A DNA stretch of 64,000 nt, from assembly GCA_023268635.1 (NCBI GenBank), contig JALQUB010000064.1, positions 1-64,000 on the forward strand. The letters are read 5' to 3'. The notes under the pieces were generated by a model. That model saw only the letters and a program-made list of their open reading frames with translations, was not told where the DNA came from and did not search any database. Positions 30,401 to 39,573 of this stretch are shown piece by piece. Within the stretch, counting starts at the first letter, position 1. The number at the start of each line of letters is the position of its first letter. Source of the stretch: Pseudomonadales bacterium (lineage in GTDB: Bacteria > Pseudomonadota > Gammaproteobacteria > Pseudomonadales > Pseudohongiellaceae). The position numbers were made by a program, and so were the translations under genes.

Positions 30401-30435
30401 ACACCAAATCCTCTCCGGATTTGGTGTTTTTTTTT
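30401..30435 (+). terminator. Rho-independent terminator after the 37-aa gene
   Basis: ACACCAAATCC and GGATTTGGTGT make a perfect 11-bp stem with a 5-nt loop and a 9-T tail. On the opposite strand the hairpin lacks a T tail, so it serves the plus strand. It lies about 90 bp after the stop. Confidence 0.92.
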
Positions 30436-30443
30436 GGCTAAAA

Positions 30444-30941
30444 TTAAAGCTTATCAGCAAAATTACAGGGCTTATGCGCGCTGTCTAGCTGCTCGGCAAT
30501 AATCTTGTCCCACCCCGTAACACAGGCCCCAGGAGAGCCCGGCAAGCAAAATACGATCGTGCTATTAGCTATGCCCGCGAAGGCTCGTGATTGCACCGTT
30601 GAAGTCCCTATTTCGGCATACGAAAGTTGACGGAACAATTCCCCGAATCCGTCGATATCGACATCGAATAACAGCTTAATCGCCTTCTGAGTGTTATCCC
30701 TCGCAGTAAACCCAGTGCCACCAGTCAACAGAATTCCCTGAACTTCAGAATCGGCTATTAAGCGAGAAACTTCCGCGCGAAGTACGTAAACGTCATCAGG
30801 GACGATAGATTTATGAACGAGTCGATGGCCTGCAGCCACGAGCCTGTCTACTAAGACTTTGCCTGACTTATCCGTCTCTTCCGTTCGAGTATCCGACACC
30901 GTGATGACGGCAAGTTTTAGTTGTTTCGATTTCTCAGTCAT
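30444..30941 (-). CDS. moaB: Molybdenum cofactor biosynthesis protein B
   Basis: MoaB/MogA-fold protein of molybdenum cofactor synthesis (adenylylation of molybdopterin or a related role). Signatures are AVITVSDTRT, the LLTGGTGFTARDNT loop and FCLPGSPGACVTGW; 165 aa is typical of MoaB. It follows moaA by 41 bp on the same strand. MoaC, MoaD and MoaE are not in the window. Confidence 0.93.
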   Translation of the reverse strand: MTEKSKQLKLAVITVSDTRTEETDKSGKVLVDRLVAAGHRLVHKSIVPDDVYVLRAEVSRLIADSEVQGILLTGGTGFTARDNTQKAIKLLFDVDIDGFGELFRQLSYAEIGTSTVQSRAFAGIANSTIVFCLPGSPGACVTGWDKIIAEQLDSAHKPCNFADKL

Positions 30942-30982
30942 TCTCTAAACCGCCCTAATTCAAGCTAAACAGCCGCATTACC

Positions 30983-32011
30983 CTAGCCGCCCGTCATATT
31001 CATCAATCGCACGGGCTGCACACGATCTTTCTCATAGAAATAATGTCGCTCGGGTTTTAGTGCCATGGCCGCTACAATGGCGTCCCGCAACTTCGCTTCG
31101 GAGAAATCTTCAGAGCGAAGAATCGCGCGCAAATCCATCGAATGCTCATTCCCCAAACAAAGCAATAAGCGCCCCTCCACGGTTACCCTCACGCGATTGC
31201 AATCTTCACAAAAATTATGAGTGACCGGCGAGATGAACGCGATCCGCGAACGATAGCCTTTGACGTCTGAGTAACGCGATGGGCCAGCAGTCTTGGCTTC
31301 GCTATCAACAAGATCAAAATGCTCCGCCAACACACTACGAACCCATTCATTGCTGCAGGTAGTGTCTTCTCTAGCCTGATTTGAAGTTTCACCGAGGGGC
31401 ATTTCTTCGATAAACGCGATATCGATATCACGTTCTAGCGCATAGGTGGCGAGATCGATGACCTCGTCTTCGTTATACCCACGCATAATGACAGAATTAA
31501 GTTTAATCCTATCGAAGCCGGCGGCAATTGCAGCATCAATCCCAGACAAAACCCGATCCAACTTCCCCACCCGTGAAATTCGAAGGAAGCGATCCGGATC
31601 TAAACTATCAATACTGACATTGATGCGATTGACACCCGCTTCACGGAGAGCGATCGCAAACTTATCGAGTTGCGCCCCATTCGTGGTCAGAAGCAGCTCC
31701 TCTAAACCTGGCATCGCACCAAGCTCTTGAATCAGCTTCATGACGTCCTTACGCACCAAAGGCTCACCTCCGGTGAGCCTAATCTTGTTTACACCTAGGT
31801 CGACGAAGGCTTTGCCAACTAGATAAAGCTCTTCAAGACTCAACACGTCAGCCCGAGGGAGAAATGTCATGTCTTCCGTCATGCAATAAACACAGCGAAA
31901 ATCACAACGATCCGTGACAGACAGGCGAATGTAATCCACCTTGCGTCCGAATTTATCGATTAAGGCTGGGCTAGCATCTTGTTCACTGCCTATTTGTAAT
32001 TCATCGCTCAT
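30983..32011 (-). CDS. moaA: GTP 3',8-cyclase
   Basis: Radical SAM enzyme for the first step of molybdenum cofactor synthesis. The N-terminal cluster motif is CDFRCVYCM; the C-terminal 4Fe-4S site is in HNFCEDCNRVR with a further cysteine in LLLCLGNE. The chain ends in GG, the double glycine required by the family. The ORF track uses a GTG three codons upstream; the ATG giving MSDELQ is preferred and has GAG 8 nt before it. Confidence 0.95.
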   Translation of the reverse strand: MSDELQIGSEQDASPALIDKFGRKVDYIRLSVTDRCDFRCVYCMTEDMTFLPRADVLSLEELYLVGKAFVDLGVNKIRLTGGEPLVRKDVMKLIQELGAMPGLEELLLTTNGAQLDKFAIALREAGVNRINVSIDSLDPDRFLRISRVGKLDRVLSGIDAAIAAGFDRIKLNSVIMRGYNEDEVIDLATYALERDIDIAFIEEMPLGETSNQAREDTTCSNEWVRSVLAEHFDLVDSEAKTAGPSRYSDVKGYRSRIAFISPVTHNFCEDCNRVRVTVEGRLLLCLGNEHSMDLRAILRSEDFSEAKLRDAIVAAMALKPERHYFYEKDRVQPVRLMNMTGG

Positions 32012-32134
32012 TGAAAGCACTCATTAGGCCAATCAATCCCTGATTCCATCAACCATGGGTTCGCACCGCTGGCACGCCCACTATACTCTATCTCGAGCTG
32101 CCATTGCAGGCACTTGCCAACTCCGCTAGGTGCT

Positions 32135-32794
32135 TCAAAACACTTCCACGATTAATAGCTGGACCGCGAGCCCTATCAATATAAAACCCATCACAGCATC
32201 GACTATCGGAGCTGCATTCCGCACCCGATCACGAATAGACTCTCGATCTATGAATAGCGACAGCCCTGCGAACCAAAGAAATGTCGCTAAGACAAGATAG
32301 CTTGCATAGAAGAGCTGTGCAGACAAAGGCGTTTGCGGATCAATGAGCACCGTAAACAATGCCAGGAAGAATAATGTGGCTTTAGGGTTCAAACCATTTG
32401 TCATAAAGCCGAGCAAGAACGCTTTATGCACAGCCATGCTCCCGAAGGCGACCTCAGCCACAGACAACTCATCGCCTCCTGCTCGAGGCTTCCGCTCACG
32501 CCAAATCACACGAGCACCACGCAGCGATTGCACTCCCAGATATAGCAGTAAGCAAGCCGCAACAATCTGCAAGACAGTTAGCGCCTCGGCGGAGCTCTTA
32601 ATAAGCACCGCCACCCCGAGTAAACAGTAGCTGATATGCAAAGCTATGCCTGCGCCCACGCCAGCGCTTGTCCAAATCCCCGTCCTACTGCCAAAACGCA
32701 AGGTCTGCCTTAGCACGATCGCGAAATCAGGACCCGGGGATGCCACTGCCAAAAAATGAGCAATAGCAATCACTGTAAATTCGGGCCAGTTCAT
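32135..32794 (-). CDS. LysE/RhtB-family exporter
   Basis: Inner-membrane amino-acid or metabolite exporter of 219 aa with about six hydrophobic helices. The family signature is ASPGPDFAIVLRQTLRFGSRTG near residue 18 and GFMTNGLNPKATLFFLALF in the middle. The substrate cannot be read from sequence. It starts 5 bp after ccmI ends, so it rides on the ccm operon. Confidence 0.88.
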   Translation of the reverse strand: MNWPEFTVIAIAHFLAVASPGPDFAIVLRQTLRFGSRTGIWTSAGVGAGIALHISYCLLGVAVLIKSSAEALTVLQIVAACLLLYLGVQSLRGARVIWRERKPRAGGDELSVAEVAFGSMAVHKAFLLGFMTNGLNPKATLFFLALFTVLIDPQTPLSAQLFYASYLVLATFLWFAGLSLFIDRESIRDRVRNAAPIVDAVMGFILIGLAVQLLIVEVF

Positions 32795-32799
32795 GGAGC

Positions 32800-34029
32800 C
32801 TAATCGACGAGATCAGAGATGATGAGATTGATCTCAGCGTGCTGCCCGTTATGAGCGAATTTATCAGAGACCACTCGATAATCACCGGTTGCTGGGCTTG
32901 CCACTCCAGACCGAGAAACAAGGGCGGAAACAGATACCACCTCGGCTGAACTGAGATTGAAAGGGCCCACTGCTGAGTCATTATCCAGACTAATCATGAT
33001 CGGAAGATCCCCGACCCGGAGATCCAGCGCTGCGAGTGGAGGCATGCCCTCACGCTCAGCATTACGTACCGCAACAAAGACTCGCCAATCCGGATCTAGC
33101 TGGAGTCCTTCGGCGATCGCCAAATGGACATCGATCACCGGACCAGCAATCTCCTCACCATTTTCCTCGCGCAGTAGACGTTGCGCATTCGCAATTTCCG
33201 CCCGTAGAGCATCAGCCTCAGCAGAATTAGGATCGCTCTGAATGAGCAGCCTCCAATTCGAAATCGCCGTGGCATAATCACCTCGATTTTGCGCATCCGC
33301 CGCCAACAATTGAATGACCGCGATTTCGTTCGGATTAATCGCTTGAGCTTTAGCGATAATCTCTTCCAACTCGGTGCTAAATTCGAACTCGCTCTTAATA
33401 TAAAGAGCAAGCGCTGCCCGACCTAAGGCCAGAGCCTCATCGGGTTGACCTTGCAACCTTTCAGCAGCTTGCAAATAAGCTATTTGTGCTTCATTAAACA
33501 TTCCGAGGGTCGCAAAATTTTCGCCCAGAAAATACCAAGCCCAAGGCTTTTCGGTGTCTTCACGAACAACATTGCCTATGTCTACCACCAACTCAGAAGC
33601 AGCCTCTGCATTACCTTGAACCGCCAATGTGCGTTGGAATAATTCCATCAATTCCACATCTTCGATATAGCCCCATCGCTGATACAAGCTAACGGCAATA
33701 AGCGGTATGGCGATCGCTATACCTAGCGCAAGCAATTTGGTCATCGAGCTCAACTTAGTTGACGAGATAGAGTTTCTTCGCTCCAGATCGACATTGTCCA
33801 ACAAGCTCTGCTGCAATTCTCGTAGGAGCGCTGAATGCTCCTGATCCGTGATAAATCCAGATCGCAGCTCCGTGGCTAATTCCTGTTCCCGCTCCGCAAA
33901 AACGCGGATGTTCTCTGCTCGTTGCGAATCGATCTCACTATGATCGAATCCCCGCGTCCGCAACAGAGGGACGAGAACAAAAGCAATTGCAATGCTGGCG
34001 AGCGAAATCGCCAATATCCAAAACAACAT
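32800..34029 (-). CDS. ccmI: Cytochrome c maturation protein CcmI
   Basis: Holds apocytochrome c for heme ligation together with CcmF and CcmH. Two N-terminal membrane helices (WILAISLASIAIAFVLVPLL and LLALGIAIAIPLIAVSLY) flank a cytoplasmic loop, and TPR-like repeats follow (EAQIAYLQAAERLQGQPDEA; NRGDYATAISNWRLLIQ). The C-terminal 110 residues form a beta-rich periplasmic domain (VFVAVRNAEREGMPPLAALD). Length 409 aa fits. Last ccm gene of the operon. Confidence 0.92.
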   Translation of the reverse strand: MLFWILAISLASIAIAFVLVPLLRTRGFDHSEIDSQRAENIRVFAEREQELATELRSGFITDQEHSALLRELQQSLLDNVDLERRNSISSTKLSSMTKLLALGIAIAIPLIAVSLYQRWGYIEDVELMELFQRTLAVQGNAEAASELVVDIGNVVREDTEKPWAWYFLGENFATLGMFNEAQIAYLQAAERLQGQPDEALALGRAALALYIKSEFEFSTELEEIIAKAQAINPNEIAVIQLLAADAQNRGDYATAISNWRLLIQSDPNSAEADALRAEIANAQRLLREENGEEIAGPVIDVHLAIAEGLQLDPDWRVFVAVRNAEREGMPPLAALDLRVGDLPIMISLDNDSAVGPFNLSSAEVVSVSALVSRSGVASPATGDYRVVSDKFAHNGQHAEINLIISDLVD

Positions 34030-34063
34030 AGTAGTCCTATTGCACGCCTATCTATAAGCCGCG

Positions 34064-34603
34064 CTAATTTTTGTCTTCAGTTTGATCGGTTGCCGATTGT
34101 TGCGCTCTGCTTTCGGCGAGGAGATTTTCTAGGCGACGCCGGTCATCCCCATCCAGCTCATCACTGACTTGTACACTATTTAGCTTGCCCGCCTTGCGCC
34201 AAATATTGATGAGCACGATGGCACCTAGCAGTAAAAACAGGAGAGGTCCGAACCAGAGCAAAACCGTCTGACTCGTTAATCTGGGCTTATAAAAAATAAA
34301 ATCCCCATAACGGTCAAACATAAACTGCTCAATCTCTTCGTCGCTCATCCCTTCAACAATCATCCGATGAACTTCACGCCGCAGATCTTCAGCGACACCA
34401 CCTGTTGATCCCGACAAACTGGTGTTCTGACACATGGGACAACGGAATTCATCCGAAAGCTTCCGGAAGCGTTTCTGCTGTTCGGCACTCTCGAATTCAA
34501 AAGTATCGACCTGCGCATAGGCATCGGGTAGGCCCATACCAATGAATGCCACCAGAGATAGAAACAGGATTGTGCGAGGCGCTATCTGTTTCAGAAGACT
34601 CAT
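34064..34603 (-). CDS. ccmH: Cytochrome c maturation protein CcmH (thiol oxidoreductase)
   Basis: Reduces apocytochrome c thiols. A signal/anchor segment is followed by the redox motif RCPMCQN (RCxxCQ family) near residue 54, the conserved GYGDFI-type RYGDFIFYKP, a membrane helix (WFGPLLFLLLGAIVLI) and a charged tail. At 179 aa it is the short CcmH type, with the TPR part encoded separately as CcmI. It overlaps ccmG by ATGA. Confidence 0.94.
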   Translation of the reverse strand: MSLLKQIAPRTILFLSLVAFIGMGLPDAYAQVDTFEFESAEQQKRFRKLSDEFRCPMCQNTSLSGSTGGVAEDLRREVHRMIVEGMSDEEIEQFMFDRYGDFIFYKPRLTSQTVLLWFGPLLFLLLGAIVLINIWRKAGKLNSVQVSDELDGDDRRRLENLLAESRAQQSATDQTEDKN

Positions 34604-35139
34604 CGCGCAGCCTCTTCCGAGCGCAACTCAGCAATCGCAGGCTCGAATACTTCGCGCCAGACTTGCTCATCAAGCACGCTCACATGACGATATCGGATTA
34701 CGCCATTGCTATCGACGAGATAGGTCTCAGGCGCACCATAAACGCCGAGATCTATACCAAACCGCCCAGATTCGTCGAGAATACTAAATTCAAAAGGATT
34801 GCCATTGTCTTCGAGCCAATTCAGAGCGAGCTGCTGCTGATCGCGATAATTTACCCCTACTATGGGTATTTCACCGCTTTCCTTTAATCGCATGAACGTT
34901 GGATGCTCCACCAAACAAGGGAGGCAGTAGCTACCCCAAACATTCAATAGGAACGGCTCTTTAGGCAGCAACTCATTGTTTACCGAAACATCATCAACTG
35001 TCGTCAACTCGAACGCTGGCATGGGTTTATCAATAAGCATCGATGGCAATTCTTTGCTATCGAGATAAAGCCCACGCCACATTACGACTGCGAGAATGAG
35101 AAATGCCGCCACGGGCAAAAAAGCCATTAACCTGTTCAC
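34600..35139 (-). CDS. ccmG: Thiol:disulfide interchange protein CcmG/DsbE
   Basis: Periplasmic, membrane-tethered thioredoxin-like reductant for cytochrome c maturation. The N-terminal anchor (AFLPVAAFLILAVVMW) precedes a thioredoxin fold with active site YCLPC. The usual tryptophan before the first cysteine is tyrosine here. The family's GVYGAPETYLVD cis-proline loop is present. Overlaps ccmH by 4 bp and shares one base with ccmF. Confidence 0.94.
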   Translation of the reverse strand: MNRLMAFLPVAAFLILAVVMWRGLYLDSKELPSMLIDKPMPAFELTTVDDVSVNNELLPKEPFLLNVWGSYCLPCLVEHPTFMRLKESGEIPIVGVNYRDQQQLALNWLEDNGNPFEFSILDESGRFGIDLGVYGAPETYLVDSNGVIRYRHVSVLDEQVWREVFEPAIAELRSEEAAR

Positions 35140-37145
35140 TAGTTGGCCTCCCCTACTAACGCAGAATTATTCTTATCGCCTTCCTGCATATAACTCGAAG
35201 TCGATTCCACTTTCGCGACTCGACGGTATCGCCTATCGGCAGCTGAAATAAAACCAGCGAAGAGCATCATGAGTGCGCCGAGCCAAACCCATCGAACAAA
35301 GGGTTTGACATAAATTGTCATCGACCAGGCATCATTGCCGCGCTCCTCTCCCAATGTCACGAACAAGTCTCGCAGGAACCCAGCATCAATCGCCATTTCT
35401 GTCGACGGCGTGCCACTCGCGATATAAAGTCTTCGCTCCGGATGCAGCTCCTTAAAAAACTCACCGTCGTGGTATACCTGAATCGTCACCTCCACACCTC
35501 GGAAATTTTGACCAGAAATCGCTTCCGCTCCGATGAATTCAAATTCGTAGGCGCCGAGTGATGTTCGCTCTCCTGGCCCAAGCAGCACGCTCTTCTCTTG
35601 AGAGTAAATAGTAGTTAGCGCAGCACCAATCACGATCACGGCCACGCCCAGGTGTGCCAACTGCATGCCGTAATAGCTGAAAGTTAAACTGCGCAACCCC
35701 GCTGCAATCGTTTTCTTATTTGCGATCTTATTGTGAACATCTTTCATAGCCGCAAGCACAATCCAGACAGCTAACGCCACGGCCAGGGTAGCGCTTAAGC
35801 TGAATTCGAAAGTGAGCAATAATGGTAAGAGGACGCCCAAAATGACACTCGCAATCGCGACCAGCCCTAGTTGCTTAACGAGATACATCCCTGATGTTTT
35901 TTTCCAGCGAGATATGGGACCGATAGCCAAGACAAGTACTAACAATGACATGAGAGGAACAAATATCGCATTGAAATACGGCGGTCCAATTGAAATCAGA
36001 TCGTCAGTGATTGCCTGATAGACCATCGGGAATAATGTCCCGAGAAACACAGAGGCAGCGGCAACAACCAGAATAAGATTATTTACCAGCAACAACATCT
36101 CTCGTGACAATATTCCAAAGCCAAACCGACCACGAAGCAATGGCGCTCTAATTGCATAAAGCAATAAAGAGCCACCTATCGATAGAGTCAGTATGCCTAA
36201 GATGAATATACCTCGCTCTGGATCAGTCGCAAATGCGTGCACCGAAGTCAACAAACCAGAACGCGTGATGAAGGTGCCCAGCAAACTCCCAGCAAACGCG
36301 AGAATAGCGAGCATGACAGTCCAACTCTTGAAAATGCCACGCTTCTCGGTAACTGCCAGCGAATGGATTAACGCTGTTCCAAACAACCAAGTGATTAGGG
36401 GCGGATTTTCAACGGGGTCCCAGGCCCACCAGCCACCCCAACCCAACTCGTAATATGCCCACCAGCTACCTAAAGCGATACCTAAAGTTAAGATACCCCA
36501 AGCCACATTCGCCCACGGCCGACACCAGCGTGCCCAGGCGGCGTCCAAGCGACCACTTAACAAGGCGGCCATCGCAAACGCAAAAACCACAGAGAAACCT
36601 ACATACCCCATATACAGAGTCGGCGGGTGCACAATAAAACCGAAATCCTGGAGCGCGGAATTAAGATCCGCACCGTCTGCTGGAGGCAGCGGAACTGTGC
36701 GGTCGAACGGATTTGAAGTGGCCAACAAAAACAGCAAATAACCAACGCAGAGCAATCCTAAGACTGCGAGGACACGAGCGACAAATTCTATAGGCATGCT
36801 TCGACTATAGAAGGCGACTGTGAGCATCCAGCCCGACAGCATGAACGTCCATAGAAGAAATGACCCCTCATGACCACCCCACACCGCGGTTAATTTATAG
36901 CGAAGCGGTAATAAACTATTCGAGTGCTGCTGCACATAGCTTACGGAAAAATCATCGACTGCGAACGAATAGGTCAGCAACACATAAGCAAGACAGATGA
37001 ACACAAAAATGCCCGCCACTAAGGGACGGGCAAGATTCATGAACCTAAGATCGCCTTTTGCTGCGCCTACCAAAGGCAAAACGCCTAGCAGCATGCAGAG
37101 ACAAAGTGCGAGTATGAGGGCGAAATGGCCTAGTTCGGGAAGCAA
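35139..37145 (-). CDS. ccmF: Cytochrome c heme lyase subunit CcmF
   Basis: Large membrane protein (668 aa, about 15 helices) that transfers heme from holo-CcmE to apocytochrome c. The tryptophan-rich WWD motif appears as GWGGWWAWDPVENPP near residue 225, with conserved histidines in VWGGHEGSFLLW, HPPTLYMGY and TALIHSLAV. A large periplasmic domain lies near the C-terminus (about 500-610), then a last helix. Confidence 0.97.
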   Translation of the reverse strand: MLPELGHFALILALCLCMLLGVLPLVGAAKGDLRFMNLARPLVAGIFVFICLAYVLLTYSFAVDDFSVSYVQQHSNSLLPLRYKLTAVWGGHEGSFLLWTFMLSGWMLTVAFYSRSMPIEFVARVLAVLGLLCVGYLLFLLATSNPFDRTVPLPPADGADLNSALQDFGFIVHPPTLYMGYVGFSVVFAFAMAALLSGRLDAAWARWCRPWANVAWGILTLGIALGSWWAYYELGWGGWWAWDPVENPPLITWLFGTALIHSLAVTEKRGIFKSWTVMLAILAFAGSLLGTFITRSGLLTSVHAFATDPERGIFILGILTLSIGGSLLLYAIRAPLLRGRFGFGILSREMLLLVNNLILVVAAASVFLGTLFPMVYQAITDDLISIGPPYFNAIFVPLMSLLVLVLAIGPISRWKKTSGMYLVKQLGLVAIASVILGVLLPLLLTFEFSLSATLAVALAVWIVLAAMKDVHNKIANKKTIAAGLRSLTFSYYGMQLAHLGVAVIVIGAALTTIYSQEKSVLLGPGERTSLGAYEFEFIGAEAISGQNFRGVEVTIQVYHDGEFFKELHPERRLYIASGTPSTEMAIDAGFLRDLFVTLGEERGNDAWSMTIYVKPFVRWVWLGALMMLFAGFISAADRRYRRVAKVESTSSYMQEGDKNNSALVGEAN

Positions 37146-37203
37146 TGTTTCCTACCTCGGTGTCAAGCACCTTAATCAATTTCGCTGTAGGTAAATGCGC
37201 GAC

Positions 37204-37674
37204 TTATCGCCCGCCGCCTTCACCCAATGACATATGATTCTCTGCACTGGCACCCGAGGCATCTAGTGCAGCTTTCACTTCAGGCGACATGTAATTTTCG
37301 TCATGTTTCGCTAAGACCTTGCTGGCCTGAAAAACACCTCGATCATCCACGATACCTTCGGCAACTATTCCTTGCCCCTCTCGAAACAGGTCGGGGAGGA
37401 TGCCGACGTAATGTATCGGCACCTCACTGGCGAAGTCTGTAGTGACAAAATTAACGCTTAGCGTGCCATCCTCTCGCACAATAGAACCATCTTTTACCAT
37501 ACCACCGATCCGGAAATGCTGACCATCTGGCACTTCGCCCTCAGCAACCTGAGTTGGGGTAAAAAACATATTAATATTCTGCGAAAGCGCGTAGAGCGTT
37601 AGCCCCACAGCTACACTTAAGCCGAACGCGATGAAAAGAATAATGCCTAGCCTTTTTCGTCGATGCGGTTTCAT
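37204..37674 (-). CDS. ccmE: Heme chaperone CcmE
   Basis: Membrane-anchored periplasmic heme carrier. A basic N-terminus (MKPHRRKRLG) and helix (IILFIAFGLSVAVGLTLYAL) lead into the OB-fold domain. The heme-attachment histidine is in AKHDENYMSPE near residue 125, in the proteobacterial HxxxY form. At 156 aa it is normal. ccmD overlaps by 4 bp. Confidence 0.95.
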   Translation of the reverse strand: MKPHRRKRLGIILFIAFGLSVAVGLTLYALSQNINMFFTPTQVAEGEVPDGQHFRIGGMVKDGSIVREDGTLSVNFVTTDFASEVPIHYVGILPDLFREGQGIVAEGIVDDRGVFQASKVLAKHDENYMSPEVKAALDASGASAENHMSLGEGGGR

Positions 37675-37925
37675 GAATTCCCCTCCGCCTCTTCCAATTT
37701 GTGGCGCCCAGCAGAATTCACTTCAGCACCATGCGCTTGTTCCGCTAGAGTCTGTCGACGCTTTAAGTCTCTGATTAAAGACTTTCTTCGCAGCACGGGG
37801 ACATAAAGATTCACCGTGATAAACACGACAAACAATCCATAGACTGCCCAGACGTTAAAAGAATATCCGCCCATGTCCAGAAACTCAGCAAAACTGTCGA
37901 ACTGGATCCCGCTGATCAAGTCCAT
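37671..37925 (-). CDS. ccmD: Heme exporter protein CcmD
   Basis: Small single-helix protein that helps release holo-CcmE from the CcmABC complex. FNVWAVYGLFVVFITVNLYVP is the helix, followed by a basic segment (RRKSLIRDLKRRQ) and a longer C-terminal tail than in E. coli (84 versus 69 aa). It is placed exactly between ccmC (2-bp gap) and ccmE (4-bp overlap). Confidence 0.9.
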   Translation of the reverse strand: MDLISGIQFDSFAEFLDMGGYSFNVWAVYGLFVVFITVNLYVPVLRRKSLIRDLKRRQTLAEQAHGAEVNSAGRHKLEEAEGNS

Positions 37926-37927
37926 AA

Positions 37928-38686
37928 CTATCCTCTTCCCGATTTAGTGTCAGCCAGCAACTCTTGCACCCACAGCGCCTTGCGCTCTCGCTGCAAAATC
38001 TCATTACGCGTGGACAGAATTAGACTGACGCTTAGGAATAAATAAACACCTAAAATCATGAGAGCGGTAGCAATCCAAAATTCAGGGCCATTCGCGCTAC
38101 CCGACTCCATAGACACAGGGCTAGCGGGCTGATGCAGGGTATTCCACCATTCGACGGAATATTTAATAACCACCACATTGATACATCCCACTATGGAGAG
38201 CAATGCACAAGCTTTTGCGGCCTTCTCACTGTCTTCGAGTGCTGACCGCAAAGAAACCACCCCGAGCAATAGGAAAAACTGAAATAGCATAGAAACAAGC
38301 CGGCTATCGCTCCATTCCCACCAAGTACCCCAGCTAACGCTTCCCCAGAGAGAGCCTGTCGCCAATGTGATGAACGAGAACCACGCGCCCAGCGCTGCCG
38401 CATTCTTCGCAACCATGTCGGCGAGCTTCATTTTCCAGACCAGCGTGATCGTTCCGGCAACGGCCATTAACGGGAAGAACGCCAGTGACGTACCAGCTAC
38501 CGCCACATGCACCACCAAGATTCGCGAGGTATAGCCTTGCTGATAATCAGGCGGAAGGTAAAGCAACGCCCAAATCGTAGCGACACCGAGGGTGAGTACC
38601 ATCGCAGCGGTTAGCCAAGGCAACCACTTCGTGGAGAGCTCATAGAACCACTTAGGTGAGCCTAATTTTGCAAACCATAACCACAT
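37928..38686 (-). CDS. ccmC: Heme-handling protein CcmC
   Basis: Six-helix membrane protein that loads heme onto CcmE. The WWD-type motif is SWGTWWEWSDSRLVS near residue 120, with heme-ligand histidines expected in LVVHVAVAG and NTLHQPASP. Length 252 aa is typical. An unusually long 182-bp gap separates it from ccmB upstream. A TATAGT -10-like box sits there on the minus strand, but its -35 is unconvincing. Confidence 0.95.
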   Translation of the reverse strand: MWLWFAKLGSPKWFYELSTKWLPWLTAAMVLTLGVATIWALLYLPPDYQQGYTSRILVVHVAVAGTSLAFFPLMAVAGTITLVWKMKLADMVAKNAAALGAWFSFITLATGSLWGSVSWGTWWEWSDSRLVSMLFQFFLLLGVVSLRSALEDSEKAAKACALLSIVGCINVVVIKYSVEWWNTLHQPASPVSMESGSANGPEFWIATALMILGVYLFLSVSLILSTRNEILQRERKALWVQELLADTKSGRG

Positions 38687-38868
38687 TCTTACTATCCTTA
38701 AAGCGCTTCAGCAACTTCAGTGCCAAATGCCGGCATCTATGACCATTATTTACCGCGTACTATACCATGCGCAATGCGCGCAAGGCGCGGCATTACTCGC
38801 TAAATAGTGATTAGTTGTCACATCATAGGTGGCCGCTAACTACGTAATTGGACCCGTGGTAAACCCGC

Positions 38869-39567
38869 TTAACTTACGCTAATTCGCAAGGCTGCTGCTG
38901 ACGTGAGCGGTGCCAAACTGAGAGACCCCGCCAAAATGGCCAACATCAATGCCAAATAGCCCCCTGCAGGTAGGCCCGCGGCGCTCGATTGCACAGCAAG
39001 CGTGCCAAATATGAGTACCGGCACGCTAAATGGCAGAGTTATCACAGCCAATATCAATCCCCGACTACCAAGCCCAACGGTTAACGCAACGGCAATCGAA
39101 CCGATAAGGCTCAACGTGGGCGTCCCTATCAGAAGCGACAGGAGCAGCGTCAAATAGGAATCTCCAGGGAGCTTTAACATATAAGCCAGCAGGGGCGAGG
39201 CAATCACCACTGGCAAGCCGCTCACTATCCAGTGAGCGATGTTTTTGGCTAGCACCAAGAAAAACAGAGGATGGGGGCTGAGTAACAACATCTCCAAGGA
39301 GCCGTCTTCGAAGTCAGCCCGAAACAGACTATCCATAGACAGCATTGCGGACAATAACACCGCGATCCAAATCACTCCCGCAGCAATCTCGGCCAACTTC
39401 GTAGGTTCCGGGCTAATCGCAAGCGGAAATAAGGAGACGACAATGACGAAGAACATGAATGGATTCACAATGTCGTTTTTGCGCTTAAATGCGATCAGCA
39501 AATCACGTTTCAGGGTCAGTGCGAACGCCGACCACGTGGAGGGTTTGTTCAGAGCCGTTGAGTCCAT
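38869..39567 (-). CDS. ccmB: Heme exporter protein CcmB
   Basis: Membrane subunit of the CcmABCD ABC-type complex that releases holo-CcmE. Six hydrophobic helices in 232 aa; family segments are FKRKNDIVNPFMFFVIVVSLFP near residue 28 and DFEDGSLEMLLLSPHPL. It lies 6 bp after ccmA. Confidence 0.94.
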   Translation of the reverse strand: MDSTALNKPSTWSAFALTLKRDLLIAFKRKNDIVNPFMFFVIVVSLFPLAISPEPTKLAEIAAGVIWIAVLLSAMLSMDSLFRADFEDGSLEMLLLSPHPLFFLVLAKNIAHWIVSGLPVVIASPLLAYMLKLPGDSYLTLLLSLLIGTPTLSLIGSIAVALTVGLGSRGLILAVITLPFSVPVLIFGTLAVQSSAAGLPAGGYLALMLAILAGSLSLAPLTSAAALRISVS

Positions 39568-39573
39568 GGTCTG

